From the NCBI RefSeq assembly GCF_950295315.1, contig NC_080177.1, positions 83,811,094-83,875,093 on the forward strand: 64,000 nt of DNA. Direction: 5' to 3'. This DNA is from Erinaceus europaeus. Lineage: Eukaryota; Chordata; Mammalia; Eulipotyphla; Erinaceidae. The notes under the pieces are model-generated. The model did not search any database, was not told the DNA's origin, and worked only from the letters and a program-made list of their open reading frames with translations. How positions within the stretch are numbered: the first letter of the stretch is position 1; every line of letters begins with the position of its first letter. A program made the translations under genes and the position numbers. Positions 31,721 to 41,750 of this stretch are shown here, piece after piece.

Positions 31721-31727
31721 TCTAGGG

Positions 31728-31935
31728 ACCTGGGTGGTGGCACACCTGATTGAGTGCACACGCTACAATGCACCAGGGTTTGAGCCCCAGTCCCCACCTG
31801 CGAGGGGATAGCTTCAGGAGTGGTAAAACTGAGATGCAGGTGTTTCTCTGTCTCTCTCCCTATTTCCCCCTCCCTTCTCTCTTTCTGGCTGTCTCTATCC
31901 AATAAATAAATAAAGATAATTTTTTTAAATTAAGA
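31728..31935 (+). mobile_element. SINE type 2
   Basis: Head 'gacctgggtggtggcacacc', B-box region 'gggtttgagccccagtcc', body, and tail aataaataaataaagataat. Flanks gaaggaatgaatct and gaaggaaggaatct suggest a duplication. Confidence 0.9.
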
Positions 31936-31962
31936 AAGAAGGAAGGAATCTTAACTGGATTG

Positions 31963-32089
31963 CAGGACAGCTTCATTCCATTTTATTGTGTAAAACTTAA
32001 AGAAGACACCCTAACCCTAAACTGTCAAAATGAGCCGTAGTAAGAAAGAGAACGCGGCTCCACCAGAAATGAACACTGATCTCCTGGAG
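31963..32089 (+). repeat. Unclassified dispersed segment, copy 2
   Basis: Partner of 29947-30070. This copy contains a short ATG-initiated frame from 32032 (MSRSKKENAAPPEMNTDLLE) that is interrupted in the other copy, so a processed-gene origin is possible but unproven. Confidence 0.75.
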
Positions 32090-32435
32090 GTAGTGGAAGT
32101 GAACAATTCTATTTGAAATGAGCTCACTACCCACTGGAGAGCTCAGTTTTATCTAGCAAATAGCTAAATACAAGTGAAATATGGAAAATTTTCTATTAAT
32201 TGTCTTTAAGACTCTTCAGAATAGTGATCACCCTCTTCATAGTCACAGAAAGTATTGATTTCCAAAGAGCCTATCTTACCCTTCCGTTCTGGCATTAAAC
32301 AAAACACACACACAAACAATGAAGACAAAACTAAAGGTCTGTGCATTACTCTTTGTGCTGGTATGAACTGTATCTCTTAATATTTATAAGTCAAAGTCCG
32401 ATCCCTGCTGCCACAGAGTGTGAACTTAGACATTA
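32090..32435. other. Unique DNA, no gene seen
   Basis: No feature was recognised. Confidence 0.5.
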
Positions 32436-32570
32436 GGTAACTGCTAGAGGGAGTTGAATTGTTATGTGGAAAACAGAAATGTTACACATGTACAAACTGC
32501 TGTATTTTACTGCTGACTGTAAACCATCAATCCCCCAATAAAGAAAAAAAATTAAGAAAGAAATTAGGTC
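32436..32570 (+). mobile_element. L1 3' terminus
   Basis: 'gttgaattgttatgtggaaa', 'acaaactgctgtattttact' and 'aaccatcaatcccccaataa' plus an A-rich tail match the L1 3' ends at 21063, 36630 and 37712. Confidence 0.85.
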
Positions 32571-32571
32571 A

Positions 32572-32780
32572 CTAGTCAGACCTCCCACCTTCTGCTCCCC
32601 ATAAAGAATTTGGGTCCCTGCTCCCAGAAGGATAAAGAACAGGGAAGCTTCCAATGGAGGAGATGGGACACAGAACTCTGGTGGTGGGAACTGTATAGAA
32701 TTGTACCCCTGTGATCTTACCATCTTGTTCATCTTTATTAAGTCACTAGTAGAATTAAAAAAAAAAAGAAAGAAAGAAAG
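32572..32780 (+). mobile_element. Repeat A, 5'-truncated copy
   Basis: 'tagtcagacctcccaccttc', 'gggaagcttccaatggagga' and 'ttgtacccctgtgatcttac', ending 'tttattaagtcactag' plus A-rich tail. Confidence 0.88.
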
Positions 32781-33829
32781 TAGGTCACTGAAGATGTAAT
32801 TAGTAAAGATAAAACCCCACTGAAGTAGGATGGACCCAAATCCTATTATATGATAATAGGACTGGCGTCTTTCTTTTTAAAAAATGGTAAATTGAGAGAT
32901 GGAGACACATAGACAGAGAAAGAAGACCGTGTACACATGAGGCAGAGACAGAGCTCATCTCTCTGCACAGATGGTTCTACGTCCCATAGTCACTGTTTTG
33001 CCTTGTCATAGGTGATTTTCTTTTTTGACTCAAGACTTCAGTGTTCATTCCTGTGAAGTGTTATGTTGCCGCACAGTCAGGTAGGTCATTCTAACTGATC
33101 GAGTTTGGCTTAGAGCCCAATTCATTTACGAAGACACCAGTGAAATTGCCCAAATGGACAAGATGAGGAGAGATGCTGAAGCCACATTATTTGAAACTTT
33201 CTCCAAGCCAACATTTTTCTGTTAAGTAGGAAGCTAGAATATAACATCATTCCGTTACCAAGAAACACTGCAGTAACAATACCAAGGACAGGTCTCCATA
33301 CAACTTTAAAAAATGCATTATTTTAATAAAAACCCAGATAAGCTTCATTCTCTCTTTCAAAAAAAAAAAAAATGGAGCTTGTTCAGCATCACTTGTTCTT
33401 GGAAAAAACAGGCTAGCTCTTTATGATCCTTCTAAGTAATGTAACACACTTCTTCATTCCTTGAGAAATTGACTTCCAGATTTAATGGGAATCATATCAG
33501 AATTCATTAAGTCACCTTTTCCTCATAAATCTAAATGAGCTGCAGTGTTTAACATGCTTAATAGAATCATGATAAAATTAAATCTTGGTTCATTTTAGAA
33601 AGTCAACCTGAAATTGCCTACAGGCTGCATAAAAGACAATGTTTTTCAATGCAAACGGTACTTCTAGCGGGCAGCACTGCGGTCACTTCAATCATGGAAA
33701 CAGAAGCTATGAAACATGCTTTGGGGGGTGAAAAATGTGATTTATGTCAAAATTAAATTCATAACTTAGAATTTCAGTGTTTCCTTTTTAGCAAATATCT
33801 AAAGCATGTTTTTCTGGTCTTCTAAGTTT
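32781..33829. other. Unique DNA, no gene seen
   Basis: A weak SINE-like trace near 32880-33020; otherwise no feature was recognised. Confidence 0.45.
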
Positions 33830-34335
33830 TATTTTTTTAATTTTTTATGGTTGTCTTGGAGCTTAGTAGTTAGCAAGGTGTTGCTACATGGACACCATTG
33901 CTCATTTCCCCTTAGTAAGTGTCTACAAAAAGCTCTCACCTCCAACTCAGGCCTCTGCCTGCGCCATCAAGCTCTAGAACCCCACCGACCCCTCCTACCA
34001 AGCTTCACCCTGCCCTCCGGCCCCAGAGTGAGTCCCTTTGTGTAATACACAGAGCTCAGTCCTAGTTTCTCTTTTGTTTCCCACTTCTGTCCTAGTTTCT
34101 TAAGTTCCTCCTACAAATGAGCTCACCTGGTCTTCTTCCTTCTCTTACTGGCTTATCTCACTTAATATGATTCCCCCAAGCTCATGTTTTCCTTAGCTGC
34201 AAACCTCAGTAATCTGTCTAAATCCATTGCATCCTACTTCTTGTGCTGTTCCTTTTCATTGTAATTGCATGTAACTGGAAAGCAGTTATATATTTTTACA
34301 CGTATGACACTTTTTATCTTTTGCTAGAATATAAG
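33830..34335 (-). mobile_element. Old L1 3'-like segment, reverse
   Basis: 'tcctacaaatgagctcacct' and 'ctggcttatctcacttaata' with 'atgattcccccaagctcatg' resemble the reverse complement of an L1 3' untranslated region. The 5' part is unclear. Confidence 0.5.
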
Positions 34336-34567
34336 CTATATGACAGCAGAAAATAGTTGTGTTGGTCTCATACTGTTAGGTGCAAACTGCAAGACCGTAT
34401 CTGTTGAACAGTGAAGGCAAAAAAACCAGACAGGCCAATAATATGGTGAAGTAAATACTTCACAATGAGAATAGTAAGAGAGAAAATTCAAGGAAAGGTG
34501 ATTGGAAATAACTCTTCAGAATACATTACAAATTAATGGACTGCAAAGCTGTTTAGTTAAAATTAAA

Positions 34568-34735
34568 TACAGGACTAGGAAGACAGACAAATGACTATGC
34601 AAAAAGACTTTCACACTTGAGGCTCTGAGGCCCCAGGTTCAATCCCCAACACTGCCATAAACCAGAGCTGAGCAGTGCTTTGGTCTCTCTGTGTGTATTG
34701 TAATCTCTGTCTGTCTCTCCTTCAAAGAAAAAAGT
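34568..34735 (+). mobile_element. SINE type 3
   Basis: 'gactaggaagacagacaaat', 'ggttcaatccccaacactgc', 'agctgagcagtgctttggtc' and an A-rich tail. Confidence 0.9.
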
Positions 34736-35818
34736 CAAACGCAATGTTTTAATGCATGCCTATTTTTGAAAAAGCATTATAATAGTAAAATTATACCACT
34801 ATTCAATAATGATAAAAATAACCAAAAAAATTACAAAAAGCATTCCAAATGGTATTGTTTGTATTTAAGGCCCCCACCCTGTAACTTGTTCTGTAAGTCT
34901 CTCCTTTGATACAATTCAGAGACTAAGGCCTAGTTCAGGGAGACACTGACCTGCCCTCTATTTTCTCTATCATCCATTTTATGTCTAGTTTCTTGATTTC
35001 ACTCTCAAACATATATCTCTATTGTCTTAGGCTACGGATAATTACCTTTTATGATCAGAAAAAAACAAATAAGTTACATAAATAAGTGGTGGTTTGGAAC
35101 TGATCTTAGCTTCCTGTTTCTTTTTTTTTTTTTCCTGATTCAAATTATTGTGTTTCATACTTATCTGAAAATCATAGTGACTTTAAAACATGCATATCTC
35201 CTACTGACAAGGCCTAAAAGTTTCATCATTCCTATAGAAGAATAATGAGGTACTCTTAAATATTTGCACAAAGCTATTTTTAAAAATTAGACTATCTTAA
35301 ATGAATTCTGGGAGAACATAAGAGAAGCTATCCTAATGCAGTTGTGAAAGTGAACTAACCAAACTAGTGACTAGACAGTTGTTAGGGATATGTGAAATCT
35401 ATCAGATTAGCCCTGTATCAAGCAAACAAGTAATATCTTGCAATGTAAACACACTTTGCAGTTTACAAAACACTACAGAGTTTCAACTACAAGATGAGCT
35501 ATGACATCAGTAGGAGCCACCTTCAGAATCTAAATTTACCCAAAATGCTCCCAAATATTTGCTTTAGCAAAATAGGTCTTGCAATGCTGATCCTTCAGAA
35601 GTCCCTCTCCAAGGCAGTACAAAATCCTTTCCATCTGCATTTTGCAAGCTGGAAGAGGACAGGAAGATGACAAAAAGGTAGAAGCAGTGCCATCTGGTAT
35701 AGAGAAAGTGCTAGCGATTCACTGATGGCAGTGAGGTCACAGTGGTCACAGTGCCTTTTCTCAGCCTTTCCCTGCTCACCTTGACTGGAAACTTCAAGGT
35801 CGTAATAGCTGACCCCTG
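34736..35818. other. AT-rich unique DNA, no gene seen
   Basis: No feature was recognised; ORFs are short. Confidence 0.5.
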
Positions 35819-35835
35819 CAAGGCTGATCATTCTT

Positions 35836-36090
35836 TTTTTTTTTTTTCTTTCCCTCTCCCTCTCTCCCTCTCCCTTTCCCTCTCTCCCTCTCCCCCTCTC
35901 CCCCTCTCCTTCTCTCCCTCTCCCTCTCCCTCTTCCTCTCTCCCTCTTCCTCTCTCCCTCTCTCCCTCTCTCTCTCTCCCTCTCTCCCTCTCCCCCTCTC
36001 CCTTTCCCTCTCTCCCCCTCTCCCTCTCTCTCTCCCCCTCTCCCCCTCTCTCCCTCTCCCTCTTCCTCTCCCTCTCTCGCTCTCCTTCAA
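35836..36090. repeat. Pyrimidine tract, (CCCTCT)n-like
   Basis: About 250 bp of almost only C and T on this strand (CCCTCTCT/CCCTTT units). The 121-codon forward and 98-codon reverse ORFs across it are artefacts. Confidence 0.95.
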
Positions 36091-36144
36091 TCCTATTATC
36101 TAAATAAAGTTTTTAAAAACTTATTAAAAAGTTTTTAAAAAACT

Positions 36145-36362
36145 TGGGGGTAGAGTGATGGCACACCTGGTTGAGCTCACATGTTACAGTGCGTAAGGAA
36201 CCAGGTTCAAGCCCCCAGTCCCTACCTGCAGGGGGAAAGCTTCACAAGTGGTGAAGCATTATTGCAGGTGTGTCTCTGTCTCTCTCCCTCTCTATCACCC
36301 CCTTCCCTCTTGATTTCTGGCTGCCTGTATCCAGTAGATAAAGATAATAAAAAAAATTTTTT
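36145..36362 (+). mobile_element. SINE type 2
   Basis: 'gggtagagtgatggcacacc', B box 'ggttcaagcccccag', body and 'gatttctggctgcctgtatc'. Confidence 0.9.
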
Positions 36363-36365
36363 TTT

Positions 36366-36425
36366 AAGTAAGAGACTCTCATGCCTGAGGCTCTAAAGTC
36401 CCAGGCTCAACTCCCTCCCTCCCCC
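36366..36425 (+). mobile_element. SINE type 3 fragment
   Basis: Middle part only: 'agagactctcatgcctgagg', 'aaagtcccaggctcaactcc'. Confidence 0.7.
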
Positions 36426-36629
36426 CCAAAAAAGTCAACTTGAAGTGGTAAAGCCCCAGTAATTACAAATTAAATAATAATAATAATAATAAAAGTAAAC
36501 ACCATAATGTTAATTATTCTATTCCTATATTTTTATTAAAATTATTTCTCTGGTTCAGTTTTGAGTCCAAGGCTGATCATTCTATAGGAGACAGGAAGGA
36601 ATCCAGGTGGCCATGAGCTCTGCTTCAGA

Positions 36630-36750
36630 AATCATAGAGACGTCATGCATGTACAAACTATTGTATCTACTGTCGAATGTAAAACATTAATCCCCCCAAA
36701 AAATAAAAAAAAAATTTTTTTAAATGTATCCCCCAATAAAGGAAAAAATG
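36630..36750 (+). mobile_element. L1 3' terminus
   Basis: 'acaaactattgtatctactg', 'aaaacattaatccccccaaa', then a second 'atcccccaataaaggaaa'. Confidence 0.8.
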
Positions 36751-37079
36751 TTTGAAAAAATCAGAGATGATACTGGACAGTGATTCAGATTCAAAAGAAC
36801 TAAGAAATATGTAAGGATTAGAATTTGAAAATGCTCTCACCCTTGGACTTCTTTATAAACCAAGCCATAACTCACTGAAATAAGTAAGACAAAATACACG
36901 TCCTCCAGCTGTAGTGAGGCATAAGCATGTAGGAGGGTTTATCACTGTCTCCTTCTGAGCCTCACCTTGATTGCTGTTACTAGATTAACCCAGGTAAGCA
37001 AGTTTTAAAGCAAGCAAAACAGTAATAATAATAATAGTAATGGCTTTTCTGTTGACTATTTTAAATAATCACAGTACAA
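36751..37079. other. Unique DNA, no gene seen
   Basis: No feature was recognised. Confidence 0.5.
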
Positions 37080-37300
37080 ATGGAAAGCAGGCACACCTGG
37101 TTAAGTACACATTACAATGAGCAAGGAGCCAGGTTCAAGCCCCCGGTCCTCTCCTGCATGGGGCAAGCTTCATGAGTGGTGAAGCAGTGCTGCAGGTGTC
37201 TCTCTGTCTCTCTCCTTCTCCATCTCCCCCTTCCCTCTCAATTTCTCTCTGTCTCTATCTAATAAATAAGTAAATAGATATTTTTAAAAAGAAGAAGAAA
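37080..37300 (+). mobile_element. SINE type 2
   Basis: 'caggcacacctggttaagta', B box 'ggttcaagcccccgg', body and tail aataaataagtaaatag. Confidence 0.9.
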
Positions 37301-37711
37301 AGGAGAGGGAAAAATAGTATGAAAAGTGCTGAGGAAAAAAACATATTTACCCATATATAAAAACTACAAGATTTTCTTATTTTAAAACAGTATTATAATT
37401 AAGTTGTGCTAACTTTGCTTGTTGGTGACTTATTTAAAGGAAAACATCTGAGCTGTTATGATCTAATGTTTATGACTTTAGATTACATTTAACATACTTT
37501 ATTTACTTTTAAAGTTTTTTCATGCTGAGAATTTTTTTCCCTCTTTATTTTGAACTAGCCAATTATAAAAGCCCCTCAAACTTTCCAGAACAGGCTATGT
37601 TTTTTTTTTTAACCTTTTAAGCAAACAAAATGAATAAAGTAGTGAGCTCAAAGGAAAATAAGAAAACGGGCATCAGAGAAGGTTCAAATCAACGCCAAGA
37701 AAGAAAGCTGC
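37301..37711. other. AT-rich unique DNA
   Basis: No feature was recognised. Confidence 0.5.
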
Positions 37712-37910
37712 ACCAAAGTAAAAGACTCGGGCGTGGGTGGGTGGTGGGGAGAATACAGGTCCAAGAAGGATGGCAGAGGACCTAGTGGGGGTTGTACTGT
37801 TATGTAGAAAACTGGGAAATGTTATGCATGCACAAACTATTGTATTCACTGTGGAATGGAAAATATTAATCCCCCAATAAAGAAATTTAAAAAGAAAAAA
37901 AGAAAAATAA
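37712..37910 (+). mobile_element. L1 3' terminus, strongly 5'-truncated
   Basis: 'ccaaagtaaaagactcgggc', 'gacctagtgggggttgtact', 'acaaactattgtattcactg' and 'aatcccccaataaagaaatt'. aagaaagctg flanks it (about 37702 and 37919). Confidence 0.9.
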
Positions 37911-38039
37911 TTTTAAAAAAAGAAAGCTGTCAATTCAATTTCTCAGTCAACTAAAAATTGATATTCTGCTTAATTTACTGACTGAAGTATCTAAAAGGAT
38001 ATTCATTTTATTTTATTTTATTTTATTTACACAATTCCC

Positions 38040-38066
38040 CATAGTCTTTATTTTATTTTTAAGTTC

Positions 38067-38097
<31 letters not shown>

Positions 38098-38365
38098 TTT
38101 TTCCCTTCAGGGTTATTGCTGGGCCTTGGTATCTACACTATGAATCCACTACTCCTGGTGGCCATCATTTTTCCATTGTTATTGGACAAGACAGAGAGAA
38201 GTTGAGACAGGAGGGCAAGACAGAGAGGGGGAGAGAAAGACAGACACCTGTAGACCTGCTTCACCGCCTGTGAGGCGGTTCCCCTGCAGGTGGGGAGCCG
38301 GGGGCTGGAACAGGAAGCTTCATGCTGGTCTTTGCACTTTGAGCCACCTGCAGTTTACCTTCTGC
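38040..38365 (-). mobile_element. SINE type 1, long-tail form
   Basis: (TTTA)n start, 'cttcagggttattgctgggc', body 'cacctgtagacctgcttcac' and 'ggggctggaacaggaagctt' with a degraded head. Confidence 0.88.
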
Positions 38366-38389
38366 ATAGAGACTGGAAATAAGGAGGAG

Positions 38390-38505
38390 AGCTGGGGGGG
38401 GGGGGCTGGGGAGGGAGGGAGAGAGAAGGAGGGAGAGAGGGAGAGGGAGGGAGGGAGAGGAAGAGAAGGAGAGAGAGGGAGAGAGAGAGAGAGAGAAACA
38501 GAGAG
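38390..38505. repeat. (GGGA)n/(GA)n tract
   Basis: Purine-rich run beginning with ten G's. Both ORFs across it are artefacts. Confidence 0.93.
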
Positions 38506-38630
38506 TCTTGCAGCATTGCTTCACTAGTTGTGAAGCTTCTGCCCCTCCTGTATGTGGGGTTTGAACCTGGGTCCTAACACATGATAATGTTATTTTGCTG
38601 GCTACCAGTCTGGTCTCATTTGTTAGACAG
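38506..38630 (-). mobile_element. Degenerate SINE
   Basis: 'cttgcagcattgcttcacta', 'ggggtttgaacctgggtcct' and 'ttattttgctggctaccagt' in reverse SINE order. Confidence 0.65.
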
Positions 38631-38691
38631 TAATGTGACTTCTATGAATATGTTTTTATGAATAAGACTTTCTGTATGGAAAAGAGGGTCA

Positions 38692-38835
38692 GGAAGATAG
38701 AACAGTGTTTATGAAAAAAATACTTTCATGCCTGAGGTTCCAACTTCACAGGTTCAATTTCCTTTCAGTCTGGGCTTCATCATAAGCTAGAGCTGAGCAG
38801 TGCTTGGGTAAAGGGGGGGAAAATGAGGAAAATAT
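38692..38835 (+). mobile_element. SINE type 3, diverged
   Basis: 'caggaagatagaacagtgtt', 'catgcctgaggttccaactt' and 'tagagctgagcagtgcttgg'. Confidence 0.78.
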
Positions 38836-38902
38836 GGTGATCTCTTTGCTTTCAGGTAAGATTTATTTTTAAGATTTCCTTAAAAGTTTGGCTCAGTGAG
38901 GC

Positions 38903-39108
38903 ATGGGCCGTAGCGCAGCACAAGGCTCGAAGCACAAGGAGCGGAGTAAGGATCCCGGTTCGAGCCCCCGGCTCCCCACCTGCAGGGGAGTCGCTTCACA
39001 GGTGGTGAAGCAGGTCTGCAGGTGTCTTTCTCTCCCCCTCTCTGTCTTCCCCTTCTCTCTCCATTTCTCTCTGTCCTATCCAGTAACAACGACATCAAGA
39101 ACAACAAC
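38903..39108 (+). mobile_element. SINE type 1 (first of a head-to-tail pair)
   Basis: Head 'catgggccgtagcgcagcac', B box 'ggttcgagccc' and body, cut within the tail (acgacatcaagaacaacaac) by the next SINE. Confidence 0.93.
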
Positions 39109-39109
39109 A

Positions 39110-39270
39110 GGGGGTCGGGCGGTGGCGCAGCGGGTTAAGCGCAGGTGGTGCAAAGCGCAGGGACCGGCGTAAGGATCCCGGTTCAAGCCCCCGGCTCCCC
39201 ACCTGCAGGGGAGTCGCTTCACAGGCGGTGAAGCAGGTCTGCAGGTGTCTGTCTTTCTCTCCCCTCTTGT
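39110..39270 (+). mobile_element. SINE type 1 (second of pair), 3'-truncated
   Basis: 'gggggtcgggcggtggcgca', A box 'agcgggttaagcgc', B box 'ggttcaagccc'; stops after 'gtctttctctcccctct' without the tail. Near-consensus promoter boxes suggest a young copy. Confidence 0.93.
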
Positions 39271-39504
39271 GAGAGGGTCAGCACATGAAAAAGAAAAAGC
39301 ATAAAATAGGCATGAGACGCAAGCAAAGGCAACAACACTGCCACTCATTCTGCATTCCATTTTATTCCCCCAAGAATAAAGGCAACAAGAAATTGCAGTA
39401 GTTTAAAATTACCAGAGGCTGAATTTTTAAAAAGCTTCCTCAACTCATGAGAAGCTAGAGCTTGACCTGGCATGCATAGTCTCAGAGACTGAACTCTGAG
39501 CCTC

Positions 39505-40025
39505 CTGTGTTTTGTTTGTTTTGTCTTTGCCTCCAGGGTTGTTGCCGGGGCTCTGTGCCAGCACTACGAATCCACTGCTCCCGGAGGCCATTGTTACACT
39601 TGTTGCTGATGATTGTTTCTATTGTTATTGTTGTCGTTGCTGCTGCTGGATAGGACAGAGAGAAATCAAGAGAGGAGGGGAAGACAGAGGGGGAGAGAAA
39701 GACAGACACCTGCTGTGGTCTGGGAGGTGGCGCAGTGGATAAAGCATTGGATTCTCAAGCATGAGGTCCTGAGTTCAATCCCCGGCAGCACATGTACCAG
39801 AGTGATGTCTGGATCTTTCTCTCTCTCTCTCCTGCTATCTTCATGAATAAATAAATAAAATCTTAAAAAAAAAAAAAGATAGGCACCTGCAGACCTACTT
39901 CACCGCCTGTGAAGCGAGCCCCCCCCACACAGGTGGGGAGCTAGGGGCTCGAACCAGGGTCCTTGAGCTGATCCTTCCGCTTCATACCATATGCACTTAG
40001 CCCACTGTGCTACCACCCGGTGCCC
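39505..40025 (-). mobile_element. SINE type 1 split by a type 4 SINE
   Basis: Long-tail start 'tgcctccagggttgttgccg' and 'cagagggggagagaaagaca' lie left of the insertion. 'ggcacctgcagacctacttc', 'ggggctcgaaccagggtcct' and head complement lie right of it. Confidence 0.92.
39714..39876 (+). mobile_element. SINE type 4 inserted in type 1
   Basis: 'gtctgggaggtggcgcagtg', 'gagttcaatccccggcagca', 'tgtaccagagtgatgtctgg' and tail aataaataaataaaatct(A)n. The target-site duplication is nearly perfect (agacaccty... on both sides). Confidence 0.93.
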
Positions 40026-40065
40026 TCTGAGCCTCATTCTTAAGTCCAGTTCCCTAACTACTGCT

Positions 40066-40245
40066 GGTCCAGCAAAATAGCTCACTTGGTTAGTGCACTG
40101 CTTTGCCATGAGTGTGATCCAGGTTCAAGTCCAGCCCACACCACGTTGGAGAAAGCTTTGTTGTGATCCCTTTCTCTCTCTCGCTCTCTCTCGCTCTCTC
40201 TCGCTCTCTCTGCCTCTCTGACATTCTGCTTCTATCTAAAAGAAA
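40066..40245 (+). mobile_element. SINE type 5 with (TCTCTCGC)n
   Basis: 'aaaatagctcacttggttag', 'ggttcaagtccagccc', then CT-rich sequence carrying four copies of an 8-mer TCTCTCGC-type unit (about 40173-40210). Confidence 0.82.
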
Positions 40246-40499
40246 TAATAATCGCTGTTTCTCCCAATAAAACCAGACTATATATATATTCATATATATA
40301 TATGTATTCAAATATATTCAAATATATTTTGAACATATATATATATTCAAAATAATTGTAAAGTTCATCTTTTAAAAACATTTACAATGTGTTAAAGGCC
40401 AACTGCATTTGGATTCTCTTGAGGAAGAATAACCCAGACCTTTTTTTGCCTTAAATTGATGTTCTCAGATGAATCTGTTGTTAAAAGACTCCTTTTCAA

Positions 40500-40840
40500 T
40501 ATCACATATTTTGCAGAGGATACCACAGTGCCATCCTGACTTCCCTGGGCAGACGCCCTCACCCATGTGTCCTGGAACCTCCCCTCCCCAGAGCCCTGCC
40601 CCACTAGGGACAGACAGACGCAGGCTGGGGGTGTGGATCCACCTGCCAACACCCATGTCTCCCACCTACTGCTCCCCATAGAGAATTTTGGTCCATCCTT
40701 CCAGAGGGATAAAGAACAGGGAAGCTTCCAAGGGAGGGGATGGGACACGGAGCTCTAGTGGTGAGAATTGTGCAGAATTATACCCCTCCTGTACCACAGT
40801 CTTGTTCATCATTATTAAATCACTAATAAAAAAAATAATA
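40500..40840 (+). mobile_element. Repeat A
   Basis: 'ccatcctgacttccctgggc', 'agccctgccccactagggac', 'gggggtgtggatccacctgc' and 'ttatacccctcctgtaccac', ending 'atcattattaaatcactaat' plus A-rich tail. Confidence 0.9.
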
Positions 40841-40849
40841 ATAAAATAC

Positions 40850-41497
40850 CATCCTCGGACCAGGAAAAAAAAAATGACTAGAAAGAATAAAAGACGTAGC
40901 AGGGCAGCAAAGCACATCAAACCCCTTCTGGCTCTCACTCTGATGAGCAGATGAGGTAAACTCAGAGAGCAAGAGAATGGCGTGCAGTGTCAATCAACAA
41001 CCTGAAGGAAAAGGCGTTGCTATTGACAACTAGCATCTTCAGGGTCCTGAGTTGCAAAACCACCTTTTAAAGGCTTCCAGCTGCCGTCTTCCTCAAGTCA
41101 GTGAAGCCTATCGACCGGCTCCACATGGTCTGGCGAAGCTTGGGCGATTACTTCTCATCCCACCATGTTTTCCTAGGATGCCCTGATGAAGGTGCTGCGT
41201 ACTGGGCAACAATAGCGAAGGCTTCTAACTCCAGTGGAAGGCATCTGTTTGGCACATTCCACGTTTACCTCCTTCCATTCACTGATTTCCAAATGTGGAA
41301 ACTCACTAGCTATGCAGTTCTCCTATCACTGCACGGCCTTCTGCAGGAAGCAACTAGCATAACATACTCGTCAGGCCTAAAGATCCCATTAGGGGACTAC
41401 GTGATGTCATTTTGAACAGCAGGCGACGTGTAAGACTGTTTTATGAAACCATCGGAGAAAGAAAGAGTCTATGAAGACTCGGGAGCAGGAGCTATTG
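40850..41497. other. Unique DNA with an unrecognised ORF
   Basis: A 104-codon forward ORF at 41101-41415 has mixed composition with aromatic and hydrophobic stretches (for example FGTFHVYLLPFTDFQMWKL). I do not recognise it and see no promoter, splice or poly(A) context, so it is not called as a gene. Confidence 0.4.
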
Positions 41498-41750
41498 GAG
41501 GGGGGTGGCCGCGGGAGGCAGAGCACACATTACAGCGCAGGAGGACGAGGACTCAGGTTCAAGCCCCTGGCCCCCACCTGCGGGGGGAGCTTCACAAATA
41601 GGGAAGCAGAGCTGAGGGGTCTTCCCCTCCTCCTCCCTCCCACTCGCTTTCTCTGTCTCTATTAAATAAAGGAGGAGATGGCTGCCAGGAGAAGTGGTGA
41701 ATGAGTAGTGTTGGCACTGAGCCCCAGCAATCACCCAGGTGGGAGACAGA
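41498..41750 (+). mobile_element. SINE type 2-like, long-tail form
   Basis: Degraded head, B box 'ggttcaagcccctgg', 'cccccacctgcggggggagc' and extension 'gatggctgccaggagaagtg' to 'ctgagccccagcaatcaccc'. Confidence 0.8.

Larger units (their letters stand above)
35819..36583 (-). mobile_element. Composite insertion bounded by 16-bp direct repeats
   Basis: caaggctgatcattct occurs at 35819-35834 and again, unchanged, at 36568-36583. Immediately after the left copy is a T run, as in a reverse-oriented retro-insertion. Inside are a 250-bp pyrimidine tract, a type 2 SINE, a type 3 fragment and AT-rich DNA of no known family. It may be one retrotransposed RNA containing SINEs, or several events within one site. 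Confidence 0.6.

Noticed and set aside
35742..36107. 121-codon Ser/Pro/Leu-rich ORF
   Set aside because: It lies on the CCCTCT pyrimidine tract.
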